Source: Dillenia suffruticosa
Lineage: Eukaryota > Streptophyta > Magnoliopsida > Dilleniales > Dilleniaceae
Direction: 5' to 3'
Assembly: GCA_033439265.1 (NCBI GenBank)
Contig: JAVTVX010000005.1
Coordinates: 5,590,001-5,654,000 of the forward strand
DNA length: 64,000 nucleotides
Below, in pieces: positions 35,063-48,771 of the stretch. Within the stretch, counting starts at the first letter, position 1, and each line of letters opens with the position of its first letter. The translations under genes were made by a program, and so were the position numbers. The notes below the pieces were generated by a model. It ran no database searches. It saw only the letters and a program-made list of their open reading frames with translations, and had not been told where the DNA came from.

Positions 35063-36266
35063 ACTTTGCCAATCTTTTAGGACCTACTGGGATGGGCACG
35101 AACTAAGGATGACATCTTCTTTGTTTCCAGCCCCTATCGAATGCTTCAAGGTAGTGAACAAGTGCAGTTGCAACAAAATGGAAATTGGAAGTGGATTTAG
35201 AAAGCTAATTATCCTGAGAGAGTTAAATTCTTTATTTGGTTGGTTGTGATTGAGAAAATCATGACAAATGCAGAAATGAAGAATAAGAGTTTCTCGAAAA
35301 ATGACATTTGTGAAATTTGTTAAGAGAATGCAGAATCGGAAGAGATTTTGAGGAGGCAGTGAAATATGGAGCCTGATTTGTCCAGACATTAACAAGAGCA
35401 ATGACTTTTGGAATGGAAACTCAGCTGTTTGGATCAGAAAAGGAGTGCAAGGAGTTTTCAGTTCAAGGTCCCTCCAAGAGAGTGGAATTTTTGCTGCTTC
35501 TATCCGGTGCATATGGAAGAGAAGGTACAAAATGGTCATGGGGGAGAAGTTACTCCCACTGGGGGTAACTGCGAGTCTGGCTAAAAGATCAACATGATGT
35601 GGGAGGAGGCTCAAAGAACTGAGTAACACCAAAAGCAAATGTCCATTTTAAATATCAAATCAATTCCTCCTGACAGAGGGGAACTTAAGATAAATATTGA
35701 TGGGCCTGTGGATGTAGTTTTTGGGATTGCTAGTGGAGGTGGCATTCTGCAAGATGAAGAAGGCAACTGGGTAATGGGTTTCACTCTGAATATAAGCAGA
35801 GCTGACGCCTTATCAATTGAGGTCTGGGTCTTGAGAGAAGGTCTCTCAATTGATTCAACAGAGGTTGAGGTAGAAGTCGATTATTTCACCTTAACTCAGT
35901 TGTTAAAGAAGGACAACAAGACCACTCATCCTCTCTTCCATGATTTAATGGATTGCAAGCAGCTCATTAGGGATTTGTGGATCACTGAAGTAAAGCATTT
36001 TTATAAAGAAGCCAACAAATGTGTGGATCATCTAGCCGGGTTAGAAAAAACCAGTCCTCATGGATTGTCCCTACCAGAGGTCATCCCAAGATCCCTTCAT
36101 CCCTTTTCTGTTGGATGACAAAACAGGTGTTGTGTCAAGAAGATTTGTAAATTGTAGGACTGGGTGCTTAGTGTAATTGGGTTGGGTGCTTAGTGTAATT
36201 GAGTAGGCCAGTTTTCTGGTCTATGCTTGTCTTTGTTTGATTTCTTTCTCACTGTAAAAAAAAAAA
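35063..36266 (+). mobile_element. LINE 3' end (5'-truncated) with A-tail
   Basis: Splits the upstream block between 35062 and 36267. Reads a zinc-binding RT domain (WKWI, NYPERVKFFIWLV, DICEIC) with a stop at about 35323, then an RNase H-like RVT_3 frame at 35639-36118 (GELKINIDG, ASGGGILQDEEGNW, ANKCVDHLAGL). Ends in an 11-base A tract at 36256-36266. No clear target duplication found. Confidence 0.85.
35639..36118 (+). pseudogene. LINE RNase H-like domain
   Basis: Open frame of 159 codons with the RVT_3 layout: INIDG near the start, GGILQDEEGNWVMGF, a helix with SIEVWVLREGL, and the conserved ANKCVDHLA end. It would be the C-terminus of a LINE polyprotein whose RT part is missing. Some catalytic acidic positions look replaced (family INVDGA reads INIDGP). 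Confidence 0.75.
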
Positions 36267-36940
36267 GGAAAGGAAATTTCCCTCAACCTGGGAGAGAAAC
36301 CTAATCCAATGGTAGTTTCATCGCAGATTACGAAGGGTTGGTGGCACGTGCCTGGCTTCCACATATACTGCGTCTTGGCGGGAGGAAGTCAAATGAGGTC
36401 AATGCTCTTATTGTACCCGAAATTGCCATGCAAGTGAAAGGGAAGCAAGTCTCGTCCTTTCTATGCGCGTAGGGACCCACATGCACTCATTCACCAAATT
36501 ATCCACACGACTTCAGAATTATAAAAAGGTTTTGTAACTCTGAATTTTTTTAATAATAAATTTATTTTAAAATAATATTCATAATTTTACTATTCTACAA
36601 AAATTAAGATTCTGGTATATATTTAAAAAATAATATTTTTTAGAAAATCTTAAAATTAAAAGAAAATATTTATCTTTAAATTAAATTTATTAATTTTCTT
36701 GTAATGAATTGAATATATTTTACTTTGAAAAAGCAGCACATTACCACAATTTTGGCTAATTTAAAAAAATAATAATAATTAGACAATCCAAGTCTCCCCA
36801 TAAATTGGGTTCTTTCTCTTCTTCTCCGCAAGACTTAAAAAGCAAAGGAAGGAACTTCATTTAATTGGTGCTTCCTCACATACGCACCATTTTTTTTTCC
36901 ATCTCACTTCATTTAATAGGAGCTTTCTTTTCTACGTGGT
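36267..36940 (+). promoter_or_regulatory. Orphan ANK-PGG upstream block, group II, copy 2, proximal half
   Basis: CACGTG at 36345-36350 and GTCAA at 36388-36392 and 36398-36402, in the same arrangement as in the other two copies. A leader-like part (CCATAAATTGGGTTCTTTCT; GGAAGGAACTTCATTTAAT) at about 36800-36925 matches 47846-47935. No gene follows; the next unit starts at about 36944. Confidence 0.65.
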
Positions 36941-37094
36941 TTAAATTTTTTTTAAAATAAATTATTGATATTTAATATTTACATTAATTTAAATAAATCG
37001 ATTCAAATTGAATTAAATTTTTAATAAATAAAACTTTTTAAATGTTTATATTTTATACATAAAATTTAAATCTAAAATTATAAAAAAAGAATAT

Positions 37095-38451
37095 TGGTCG
37101 GGTTGTCGAAACCCTCAAATTAATACCGATTTCCCCAATACAACAAACTGTAGCAATAGTGGTTACCAGGTCGAATCCCAAGGGAACTAATTAATTCAAT
37201 CTCTTAGTTAATGTAAAAAAATAAAATTGGGGTTTTTCAAACAAATTGCTAAAATAAAATTTGCAGAAGAAAAATTAATAACCTAAAAATAAGAAACAAA
37301 TCAACAATGCAAAATACTAAAATGTAAGGAAGAAATTCAATTTACCAAACTCCGATTCAAGGGTTCATATATTCGATTGTCTTATTGATCATAGGTTGAA
37401 AATATTATTCTTGCGATTCAAGCATTTAACCTTAGATCTATTAGGATAGCCGTAATAAATTTTGTGTTTTCCTAATTTAATTGACCAAACCCAGCATCCA
37501 ATCAAAACTTATCATTAATCGACTGGGTACGATAGCGTTCCATATCAAATAATGACAGCATTAAGTTCTGTGAAAACAGTTAAACCAAAATACAAATAAC
37601 CAGAATAGCCGTACAATTATTCGATTTTGTTCCATCGATTCCCTAGATTAACATGAATATCGGCAACGACCCATAAACATAAATAACCTATTCGCTACTC
37701 GTACCATTCATTCATGACAATTACGGATCACTGAATTCCTGGATAGCAATAGGAAAACTAATATTCAATTAAATTGTCAGATTAACCAATATTAGGTTTC
37801 CCTAAAAATAAATCAAGAATCAATGAATACTTGAATAAAGGGCAAGAAATTAAATTAAGAACATAACCTCACAATGAAGAACAATCGATTAAAATTTCCC
37901 TTGAATCAGAATAAAAGAACTAGCCACTCATGGTGGTAAATATCAACACAAGAAAATAAAAAAAAAATAATGTTCCTAAGAAGAAAGAAAAAAAAAAGAA
38001 ATAAAACCTAATGAGAGATTGAATGAACAGTCATGAAGTTCCTCTCTTTTCTCCTTAAGATGCAGCCACCTCCTTGGAGTATTGTGTAGAGAGTATTATG
38101 TTGTTTCATTGAGTGCAGCCCTTCATTTAAATAAGTAAGGCAGCCGGCCCCTTTTTGAAAAGAAAATTTATGAATGTGCTCTTTCTTTCCAATCTCTTTG
38201 AGAGAATTAGTAACATGAGAGATTTAGTAGCATTTTCCTTCCTTTTAATCTTTCAAATCAATTAGAAATCTTCCCATTATAAACTTTACTCCCAATTAGC
38301 TCCAAAATTTCCTTGTTAAGTCCAATTTGCTCCAAGTCCTCAATTTCAATTTCCTAAAAATAAAATTCAATAAAACCAACCATTAGTGCATTAAACAATT
38401 CAAATTCAAATCATGATAACAATAATAAATTCAATAAATTGCATGTTATCA
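37095..38451 (-). repeat. 3' LTR of Athila-like element 2
   Basis: 1,357 bp; TGGTCGGGTTG to ATGTTATCA. Confidence 0.95.
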
Positions 38452-38465
38452 AATTCCCCCACACC
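38452..38465 (-). other. Terminal polypurine tract, element 2
   Basis: The minus strand reads GGTGTGGGGGAATT next to the LTR, identical to element 1. Confidence 0.88.
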
Positions 38466-40433
38466 AAACCAATGCTTGTCCTCAAGCATTTACAATGCCA
38501 ATGCCATACAACCATTCTCCTCTTCACTCCTTCCCCTCCTTCATTTCATCATTCAACAATCTCAAGTAGCACACATTGAAACATTCAAGCCAGAATCACA
38601 ATGCAGAGAGCAAGTAATCATAGTTTATATAACCTTAAAAGAAAATATAAGTATCCCAATAGACTCAACAATATCATCAGAATTCAATGCAACAAGATCC
38701 GTTACCCTCACAAGGAGATCGCTCTATGCACTCAAGTGTTTAAAGAGAATTTATTGATAACTCTCAAAATCAAAGCATAGTATGCTATTACCATAGGCTT
38801 ACTTATTAATCAAATCTCCACCACTGAATATATGAATTCAGTACAAAAATCCGGGGGTCTTTACATGGGTTGTAACTTGGCTTAGGTATGGGTAGGATAA
38901 GAGGGGATATGATGTGTAAATGCATATCAAAGAAAACAAACAGACAATGACGAGACTATTTCCCACTATCAAGCCCATCCCATTACATGGTGATACAATC
39001 AACCCAAAGAAAATTGACTAAACAAAACATTATCATTTCTCGATCAAATTTCTGAATACTTTTGTCTTCTCTTTTTTTTTTTTTTTTTTTGAAGAGAGAG
39101 AGAACAATCGAATATCAATCTCAAGGAAGAACATATAGTGCATATACAAATCTCATAAATCGAATGAATAAATTTCTAAAAGTACTCCCCAATATAAAAT
39201 TATCCCATTTTCCCTTTGCAAATACCCATCCATTCAACCCCTAACACATGTTTCTTTGATATGAGGACCAAAAAGAAGGTTGAGCACAAAAAAAAGGCTG
39301 TGTGTCAATTTGCGAGGTTATAAACAAAGAAAAAAAAAGGATAAAGGCTCAATTTGGCTCACTAGGGAATAAGTATGTACGGGAAGGTCTTTTAAGATAG
39401 ATAAAGTGTTTAAACCTAATTGCCCCCATCATATTAATGCATGAATTCATGAATGTGGTCTTGAAAAGCATTGCAAAGCAAGTTCTAGAATAAACACACT
39501 ATGATTGATGCACACACAAAAAAAATTAGAGCAAAAATGATAATATGCTCTCAAGGCTCAAATGCTCACAAAGTGTGTAATATTGTATCGAATCTTGTAC
39601 ATTTGCATCTAATTCAATCATCAAAGTCAATTGAATGCTTAAAAGAATTTTTGTCCAAAATACAACTAATCATACTTGTCTCTTTCATGAGTTCCAACTC
39701 AAGGAAACAATGTATACTAACTCAAGGATCATTTTCTGATGAAAATCAAAAGAGTATGGAATTGGAAGGAAAATAGAGAAATGACATGGATTCAAGAAAT
39801 CCTAAAATCCTCCCCCACACCTAAATGCGGCATTGTCCTCAATGTATGCAAAGATAATATGCCTAAGCACAATGCAAAAATAAATCATCGCCAACACTAT
39901 CCTAGTTCAGAGACTAGAAACAGAAAATGAAAACTTGATGCAATAAAAGAGATAAACCAATTAAAAAGTGAACTTAAAACTGAAGACAATGAAATGAAAT
40001 GCTAAAATTGAAGACAATGAAGAAAACAGAGAGAGAGAACTCCCCTAATCGCTGGTGCTTGCACGTTTGGATTTTTTTACTGGAGTGTGGGCTGGTGACA
40101 AGGCAAACGGTCGACCCCGAAGCCCGTACTTGTGCTCTGCAACGCGCTTTTTTCCCATTGAGAAGATTGAAATGCAGAAATTGTGGCCTGAAGATCGGAA
40201 GGAGTGCTTCTGCCCGAAATCTGAATATCACTCCATTTGTGACTTGGCTTGAGAAAAGTGCTGGACACATGCAAAAAATTAAGAGAAGGGATAAATAACA
40301 CTAATAAAAAATTTAAAATTGAAAAAATGAAATAACTAAAAATTTAATCAAACTCTTAAAAAAAAACTTTGGGTTGCCTCCCAATAAGCGCAATTATTTA
40401 ACGTCTTTATACTCGACGGTCTTCATGTTTGAT
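38466..40433 (-). other. Non-coding 3' region of element 2
   Basis: About 2 kb without a convincing frame. The internal polypurine-like repeat recurs at 39807-39821 (GGTGTGGGGGAGGAT on the minus strand), again with TTGAGGACAA upstream. The inner part (about 40000-40260) has diverged more from element 1 than the coding region. Confidence 0.75.
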
Positions 40434-43400
40434 TCAGCCAGAAGAATAATTTGGAGACATCAATGTAATGTCCAATATTGTAGAAATCTCCATCTCATCA
40501 TGAAATATCTTCAACCGATGCCCATTCACCTTGAAAACTTTATTTGTGTCAAGACTTTTGATTTCCACTGCACCATGAGAAAACACATTAGTAACAACAA
40601 ATGGACCAACCCATCGAGAACGCAACTTATCTGGCATGAGTTTTAGTCGAGAATTATATAGAAGCACTTTTTGCCAATCTCAAATTGTTTCCTTAAGATC
40701 ATACCATCGTGAAACAATTTAGTTTTCTCTTTATAAATCCTCGAGTTCTCATAGGCCTCCAATCTCAACTCTTCAAGTTCTTGTAGTTGCAGTTTTCTTG
40801 ACTCACCGGCTTCATCCATCTTCATATTGCAACGTTTGATTGCCCAATATGCCTTATGCTCAACTTCCACCGGTAAATGACAGGATTTTCCAAAAACTAA
40901 CCTATAAGGAGACATCCCTATTGGCGTTTTGAAAGCTGTCCGGTACGCCCACAGTGCATCATCTAAACGTAAACTCCAATCTTTTCGTCCCGGGTTGACC
41001 GTTTTCTCTAAAATGGATTTAACTTCACGGTTGGAAATTTCGGCTTGTCCATTTGTCTGAGAATGGTATGCCGTAGCAACCCGGTGATGTACTCCATATT
41101 TCTTCATCAATGCTTCAACTGCTCGGTTGCAAAAATGGCTTCCTTGATCACTTATGATAGCTCTAGGGATCCCAAACATGCTGAAAATGTTAGTCTTGAT
41201 AAAACCTACAACAGACTTAGAATCATCAGTTCTGGTGGCTTTTGCTTCCACCCATTTCGATACATAATCAACAGCCAAAAGAATGTAAGCATAACCACAA
41301 GACGAAGGAAATGGACCCATAAAATCAATACCCCATATATCAAATATTTCACAAACAAGAATGGGGTTTGGGGCATCTCGTTTCTATGAGACAAAGTTCT
41401 CGTCCTTTGACATCTATCACAGTTTTTGCAAAACAAGTAAGCATCCTTAAACAAGGTCTCCCAATATAACCCACTATCTAAAACTTTCCTTGCGGTTCTC
41501 CGTGGTCCAAAATGTCCCCCACAAGCATAACTATGACAAAATGCTAAAATGGATCTATGTTTATTCTCTGGGATACATCTCCTAATTATTTGGTCAGAAC
41601 AAAATTTTCACAAATATGGCTCATCCCACACATAATATTTTGCCTCACATCGAATTTTATCTTTCCTTGACTTACTAAGATCACTAGGCAAAATGTGTGT
41701 GACCAAATAATTCACAATATCTGCGTACCAAGGAGTAATACCTTTCAAGTGAAATAACTGCTCATCGGGAAAATTTTCAGAAATAGGTAATGGATCTTCT
41801 TTATTCACTAACCTGCTTAGATGATCAGCTACTAAATTCTCAGCTCCATTTCGATCCTTGATGTTCAAATCAAATTCTTGCAACAGGAGAATCCACCGTA
41901 TCAACCTGGGTTTCGACTCCTTTTTCGCCAATAGATATTTCAAAGCTGCATGATCAGAATACACAATTACTTTAGAACCAAGTAAATAGGATCTGAATTT
42001 ATCTAAAGCAAAAACAATTGCTAAGAGTTCTTTTTCGGTGGTGGTGTAGTTGCATTGAGCAGCGTTCAATGTCCTTGAAGCATAGTAAATGACGTGACTC
42101 TTCTCCGCTGGCCAAGAACTGCTCCCACAGCAAAATTGCTTGCATCGCACATGATCTCAAAAGGTAAATTCCAATCAGGTGGTTGAATGATTGGTGCAGT
42201 AATTAATAGGTTTTTGAGCTTGTCGAAGGCTTCCTTGTATTTTTCTCCAAACTCGAAAGGTACATCTTTCTGAAGTAACTTGGATAATGGCAAGACAATT
42301 TTTGAGAAGTCTTGAATAAACCTGCGATAAAAACCTGCATGTCCAAGAAAACCACGTATTTCCCTAACATTTGTAGGGTAAGGTAAATTCTTGATCAAAT
42401 CAATCTTCGCCTTATCTACCTCAATACCCCTATGAGAAATCACATGCCCTAACACTATGCCTTCTTTCACCATGAAATGACATTTTTCATAATTCAAAAC
42501 CAAATTCGTTTCCATGCATCTTTTCAAAATTTTGATCAAATGCCCTAGACAACTATCAAACGAGTCACCGTAAACAGTGAAATCATCCATAAATACCTCA
42601 ATGCAATTTTTAATATATTCAGAAAAAATGCTCAGCATGCACCTTTGGAATGTACCTGGGGCATTACATAGACCGAAAGTCATCCTTCTATAAGCAAATG
42701 TTCCAAATGGACATGTGAATGTAGTCTTTTCTTTATCTTCCTGTGCAATCACGATTTGATAATAACCTGAAAAACCATCAAGAAAACAAAAGAATGATTT
42801 TCCAGCTAATCTCTCTAACATTTGATCAATAAAGGGTAGAGGGAAGTGGTCCTTTCGAGTAGCTAAATTGAGCTTTCTAAAATCAATGACCATTCGCCAA
42901 CCATTTTGCACTCGCATAGGTACTAACTCATTGTCTTGATTTCTTACCACCGTGATTCCTGTTTTCTTTGGTACCACATGAATTGGGCTAACCCACTTGC
43001 TGTCGGAAATTGGATAAATTATGCCTTCGTCTAAAAGTTTGAGAATCTCCTTCATCACCACTTCTTTCATGATTGGATTCATCTTTCTTTACGATTCCCT
43101 CATTGGCTTAGTATCCTCTTCTAAAAGGATTCGATGCATGCAAATTGAGGGACTAATACCCTTTATATCGACTAAAGTCCAACCAATTGCTGTCTTGTGC
43201 TCTTTTAGAACTTGGAGTAGCCGATTTTCTTGTTCTTCCGTCAATTCTCTTGCTATGATAACGGGTAAGGTCTCTTCATCACCTAAGTATACATATTTGA
43301 GATGATCCGGCAAAGTCTTCAATTCCAATGTTGGAGCCTGCAAAACAGAAGGTAACATTTTCTTGTGAGAAACAGGAAATGTGGTGTTCGAATTTAAAGA

Positions 43401-45764
43401 CTTTGATTGTTGTTCCAATATTGATTCTGAAATTTCACAAGTTTCGGTCATCTTTTCTTTGGTGTTCAATTGCGTATCCAATTCAAAACTTGTGTCATTT
43501 TCTTCTTCAAAGATTTCCTGCACAATTGAATCAATAACATTAGCGGAACAAATCGAATGACACTCATTTGGGTATCTCATGGCCTCAAAAATATTGAATT
43601 TAACAATCTCGCCGTCAAATTCGACGGAGAGTGTACCATCATCCACGTCTATTTTTGTTTTTGCCGTTTTCATGAACGGTCTCCCCAATAGTAGCGGTGC
43701 TGAATTTGTAACGGTGTCGTCGTCCATTTTTAAGATATAAAAATCTGCTGGAAAAATTAACTCATTAACCCGTACCAAAACATCTTCAACAATCCCTTCT
43801 GGATACACGACAAAACGGTCAGCTAATTGAATAATCACTTTAGTTTCCTTTAGGGGACCTAGATTTAGAGCAATATAAATAGAATATGGCATGATATTGA
43901 TTGATGCTCCTAAATCTAGCATAGCACGTTCAAATTTCCTTAAACCGATAACACAGGGTAAAGTGAACATACCTGGATCTGAACACTTCTCGGGTAGGGA
44001 TCTCTTTATGACAGCAGACACGTTCTCCCCCACCCTTATTTTCTCATTACCTCTTATTGTCCTCTTGTTTGTGCACAGTTCCTTCAAAAACTTTGCATAT
44101 TTTGGTATTTGCTTGATGGCATCTAACAAAGGTATATTGATTTCCACCTTTTTGAAAGTTTCCCAAACCTCCTTTTCGTAGTCTTCCTTTTTGGATCTTT
44201 CAAATCTGCTAGGAAAAGGTGGTGCAACTGTGTTAGAACTCGTAGATAAAAGAGAATTCGAATTTACCTTGTTTGGATTTTCATTGGCAACTTCGGCTTC
44301 TTCCTCTTCATCTTTCTTCTCATTTCTCTTTTTGGGTGATAGTGGTTTTGATTGCACTTCTTTCCCACTCCTCAATACCATTGCACTAGCATTTTCCTTA
44401 GGGTTTATTACCGTTTGTGAAGGTAATTTTCCTGTATTTTGACGCTCCAAATTGCTAACTGAAGTGGCTAGCTGAGTGATTTGATTTCCCAAGTTTTGAA
44501 TGCTAGCTCTCGTTTCCTGTTGAAATTGTTGAGTGTTAGTCGCGAGAGCTTTTACAATATCTTCTAGGGACATACCTGAATTAGACGATTGTGTCGGTGT
44601 ATGTGATGGCCTATTGAATTGCTGAGGAGGATATCTTGTCTGTCCTCCTTGATTCCCATAACTCAGATTTGGATGATCTCGCCAACCGGGATTATAATGA
44701 GTTGAGTAGGGATCGTACTTCCTTTGAGGTTGGCCAGGAAATCCTCCTACGGCATTTGCTTGATGAGTAGAATCTTCTTGCAGAGATGGACACATATTCG
44801 TAGGATGTCCAGGTATTCAGCATATGCCACAGACTTTGGTTGCATGTATTTGTCCTACAGCCATCTGACGAACCAAAGCAGTTAATTCAGAAATTTGATT
44901 TTCAAGGTGAGAATGACTTACCTCATTGACATGTTTCATAACTCCATCTGTTCTTAACCCAAATTGTTGAGAATTTTCTGCCATATTTGTGATCAATTGT
45001 TTGGCTTATTCAGGTGTTTTATTTACCAAGGCTCCTCCGCTGGCCGCATCTACCATACTTCTATCCATGGGTAGAAGTCCTTCATAGAAATACTGAATCA
45101 AGAGCTGTTCCGGTATTTGATGATGTGGACAGCTGGCACAGAGCTGTTTGAACCTCTCAAAGTACTCATATAGCGTCTCTCCGCTAATCTGTCTGATCCC
45201 ACATATCTCCTTTCGAATGTTAGCAGCTCTAGATACAGGGAAAAATTTTTCTAAAAATAATCTCTGCATCCCATTCCATGTATTTATTGAACCCGGAGGT
45301 AGGTAGTACAACCAATCCTTTGCCTTATCTTTCAGGGAAAAGGGAAAGGCTCTCAACTTAATCTGTTCCTCAGTCACTCCTTGGGGTTTCATACTCGAAC
45401 AGACAACATGAAATTCTTTCAAATGTTTATGTGGATCCTCACCTGGGAGACCACAAAAAGTAGACAGTAAGTGAATCAAACCAGATTTAAGTTCGAATGC
45501 TACCTCAAGAGTTGGGTATTCGATGCATAAGGGTTGTTGATTTAGATTGGGTGCAGACAATTCCTTCAAGGTTCTCTCACGATCAGCCATCTTTTCCTCT
45601 TTTTCTCCAAAAACAGAACTGTCACAAATTGTCAAATCGATGTCAAAAATAGGTTTGCGACGTAACTTACCTTTCCTCTGTCTGGCCTCCTTTCTCAATC
45701 GGCGAGCAGTTTTCTCAATTTCAGGAATATATTCCAATTCACTTCCTTGAGAAAAACGGGTCAT
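40434..45764 (-). pseudogene. Athila-like gag-pol polyprotein, element 2
   Basis: Gag starts MTRFSQGSELEY at 45764 and continues without the shift seen in element 1. Domain order as in element 1; the protease motif DLGAS and the RT sites FLDGF and FMDDF are intact. Lesions: TAA near 45006, TGA at the zinc knuckle (44816-44818, where element 1 has Ser), TAA at 43089 (Gln in element 1), a 7-bp loss in RNase H near 42105, TGA near 41608 (Trp in element 1), and single-base shifts near 41365 and 40670. The chromosomal copy cannot make the polyprotein. Confidence 0.93.
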
Positions 45765-45825
45765 AAAATAAAAGAGGTCAGCAAAACAAATAATAAAGAT
45801 AACACAACTAAGAAATCAAAATAGT

Positions 45826-45843
45826 TCCCCGACAACGGCGCCA
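45826..45843 (-). other. Primer binding site, tRNA-Asp, element 2
   Basis: The minus strand reads TGGCGCCGTTGTCGGGGA. Confidence 0.88.
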
Positions 45844-45848
45844 AAATT

Positions 45849-47206
45849 TGGTCGGATTGTCGAAACCCTCAAATTAATACCGATTTCCCCAATGCAACAA
45901 ACTGTAGCAATAGTGGTTACCAGGTCGAATCCCAAGGGAACTAATTAATTCAATCTCTTAGTTAATGTAAAAAAATAAAGTTGGGGTTTTTCAAATAAAT
46001 TGCTAAAATAAAATTTGCCGAATAAAAATTAATAACCTAAAAATAAGAAACAAATCAACAATGCAAAATACTAAAATGTAAGGAAGAAATTCAATTTATC
46101 AAACTCCGATTCAAGGGTTCATATATTCGATTGTCTTATTGATCATAGGTTGAAAATATTATTCTTGCGATTCAAGCATTTAACCTTAGATCTATTAGGA
46201 TAGCCGTAATAAATCTTGTGTTTTTCTAATTTAATTGACCAAACCCAGCATCCAATCAAAACTTATCATTAATCGACTGGGTACGATAGCGTTCCATATC
46301 AAATAATGACAGCATTAAGTTCTGTGAAAACAGTTAAACCAAAATACAAATAACCAGGATAGCCGTACAATTATTCGATTTTGTTCCATCGATTCCCTAG
46401 ATTAACATGAATATCGGCAACGATCCATAAACATAAATAACCTATTCGCTACTCGTTCCATTCATTCATGACAATTACGGATTACTGAATTCCTGGATAG
46501 TAATAGGAAAACTAATATTCAATTAAATTGTCAGATTAACCAATATTAGGTTTCCCTAAAAATAAATCAAGAATCAATGAATACTTGAATAAAGGGCAAG
46601 AAATTAAATTAAGAATATAACCTCACAATGAAGAACAATCGATTAAAATTCCCCTTGAATCAGAATAAAAGAACTAGCCACTCATGGTGGTAAATATCAA
46701 CACAAAAAAATAAAAAAAAAATAATGTTCCTAAGAAGAAAGAAAAAAAAAAAGAAATAAAACCTAATGAGAGATTGAATGAACAGTCATGAAGTTCCTCT
46801 CTTTTCTCCTTAAGATGCAGCCACCTCCTTGGAGTATTGTGTAGAGAGTATTATGTTGTTTCATTGAGTGCAGCCCTTTATTTAAATAAGCAAGGCAGCC
46901 GGCCCCTTTTTGGAAAGAAAATATATGAATGTACTCTTTCCTTCCAACCTCTTTGAGAGAATTAGTAACATGAGAGATTTAGTAGCATTTTCCTTCCTTT
47001 TAATCTTTCAAATCAATTAGAAATCTTCCAATTATAAACTTTACTCCCAATTAGCTCAAAAATTTCCTTGTTAATCCCAATTTGCTCCAAGTCCTCAATT
47101 TCAATTTCCTAAAAATAAAATTCAATAAAACCAACCATTAGTGCATTAAACAATTCAAATTCAAATCATGATAACAATAATAAATTCAATAAATTGCATG
47201 TTATCA
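45849..47206 (-). repeat. 5' LTR of Athila-like element 2
   Basis: 1,358 bp, followed by the AATAT target copy. Confidence 0.95.
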
Positions 47207-47439
47207 AATATCCAATCAATGGATGATTTATATAATAATACATAAAATTAGTTTCAATTTTATTTTTATTTCAACACTATCCTAATTTAAGCTTGACATT
47301 TCCATAATTACACTTTCCTTCAAACCAACATCAAACTCAGATATTAGTATTAGGTCAGACTCTAAATCTAACGTGTTCAATTAAAACAATGTATAAGAAA
47401 AAAAAATATTTGTATGGCATCTCATGATACAAGGCTAAA

Positions 47440-47950
47440 TGTATATTCAAATGTTTAGTATTTTAAAACGATATTTTATATTTTTCTCCTTAATAAATTT
47501 AATAAAATTTACATTCAAATACGTAAATATGCAGAAAATGTCAGTTTACCCAAAGTTTCATGTTTTAAAAACCTATAAATTAGTAATTTCCAAATTCGCA
47601 CATAACTGGAAATTTGCCTCAACCTGGGAGAGAAACCTAATCCAATGGTAGTTTCACCACAGATTACGAAGGGTTGGGGCATGTGCCTAGCTTCCACAAG
47701 CATTGCGTCTTGGCTGGAGAAAGTCAAACGAGGTCAATCCTCTTGTTGTACCCGAGATTGCCATGAAAGTGGAAGGAAAGTAAGTCTCGTCCTTTCTTTG
47801 CGCGTAGGAACCCACACGCACTCACTCACCAAAGTAAGTCTCCTCCCTATAAATTCGCTTCTTTCTCTTCTTCTCTACAAGAAATCTTTCTTGTTCCGCC
47901 TGAGTTAAAAGCAAGGGAAGGAACTTCATTTAATAGGAGCTTCCTCACTT
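47440..47950 (+). promoter_or_regulatory. Promoter region of gene C (group II, copy 3)
   Basis: GTCAA words at 47723-47727 and 47733-47737 (W-box core, reverse) and CATGTG at 47680-47685 where the other copies have CACGTG. TATAAA at 47848-47853 is followed about 30 bp later by a CT-rich leader. WRKY factors bind W-boxes in defence genes; control of this gene by them is inferred from the words and their conservation in three copies. Confidence 0.65.
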
Positions 47951-48771
47951 AGGTACTATTTTTTTTTTTCATCTCACTTGTTCTAAATCTTTTGAGTTCA
48001 CAATTTATAGTACTCACTAATATATTTTGATATATTCATGTTTTCCTTTTTGTGGGTGCTTGATGTTGTAAAGCAAACATGCACGATGAATTCTATGTGT
48101 TGAATTCGTTCATTTTTTTTTCTCTCTTGCTGCCAGAAATAGAACTTTTGTTTGACATTTTTAAGAAATTGCTCGACATGATTTCCTTAAATTCAAATAC
48201 CTTGTTATTTGTGCCTTGCCTTGAATCGAATGAAAGAGTGTGTTGGATATTTTGTTTAGCCTTGGGGTTTCTGTGGCTGCATATTTGGGGTTTTCTGTAG
48301 ATGATCTTTCATCCTTCATCCCCGGCTTAAACGGATGAGAGAGAGAGAGAGAGATAGAGAGAGAGAGAGTTTTAGGTTCCCAGTTTCTATTTTTCGTCCT
48401 TTTTTCAAATAAATTTTAGTTATGACGTTCTTCTTCCTAATTTGGTACATTCAATCAAACCATCAATTCTCAAATCCAATTTGGTATTTTGCGGTTATCT
48501 GATTCTCATAATGAAAATATTGTATTCACAAAAAAACACATTTTAAATTTTCCCATTTCCACTAATTTTAGTCTTGCTTTTTCCTACTATGAACACTGTT
48601 AATTTATGTTGAAGGTCATTTGAGTTACTTATGAGTCCCAAGTTGATGAAATTTGAATGTGACTGACCGCATATTATTTGTTCCTCTTCTTATTGTCCCC
48701 TGTATCCCTCTGATATCTGAGTCGTATTTCTTTTATTAGGATTTGCAACGCAATCATTGAGAAGTAAAGTC
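47951..48771 (+). other. 5' UTR and leader intron of gene C
   Basis: No coding frame recognised. A (GA)n tract lies at 48335-48369. TTTTATTAG at 48732-48740 looks like the acceptor of a 5' UTR intron; the same TTATTAG-GATT junction precedes the start of gene D at about 59787. Confidence 0.5.

Larger units (their letters stand above)
37095..47206 (-). mobile_element. Athila-like Ty3/gypsy retrotransposon, element 2 (10,112 bp)
   Basis: Complete insertion with target duplication AATAT at 37090-37094 and 47207-47211. LTRs 37095-38451 and 45849-47206 differ at about 7 of the first 265 aligned positions, younger than element 1. Close relative of element 1 over the whole internal region. It landed inside the upstream block of gene C, splitting it into 36944-37094 and 47207 onward. 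Confidence 0.96.
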
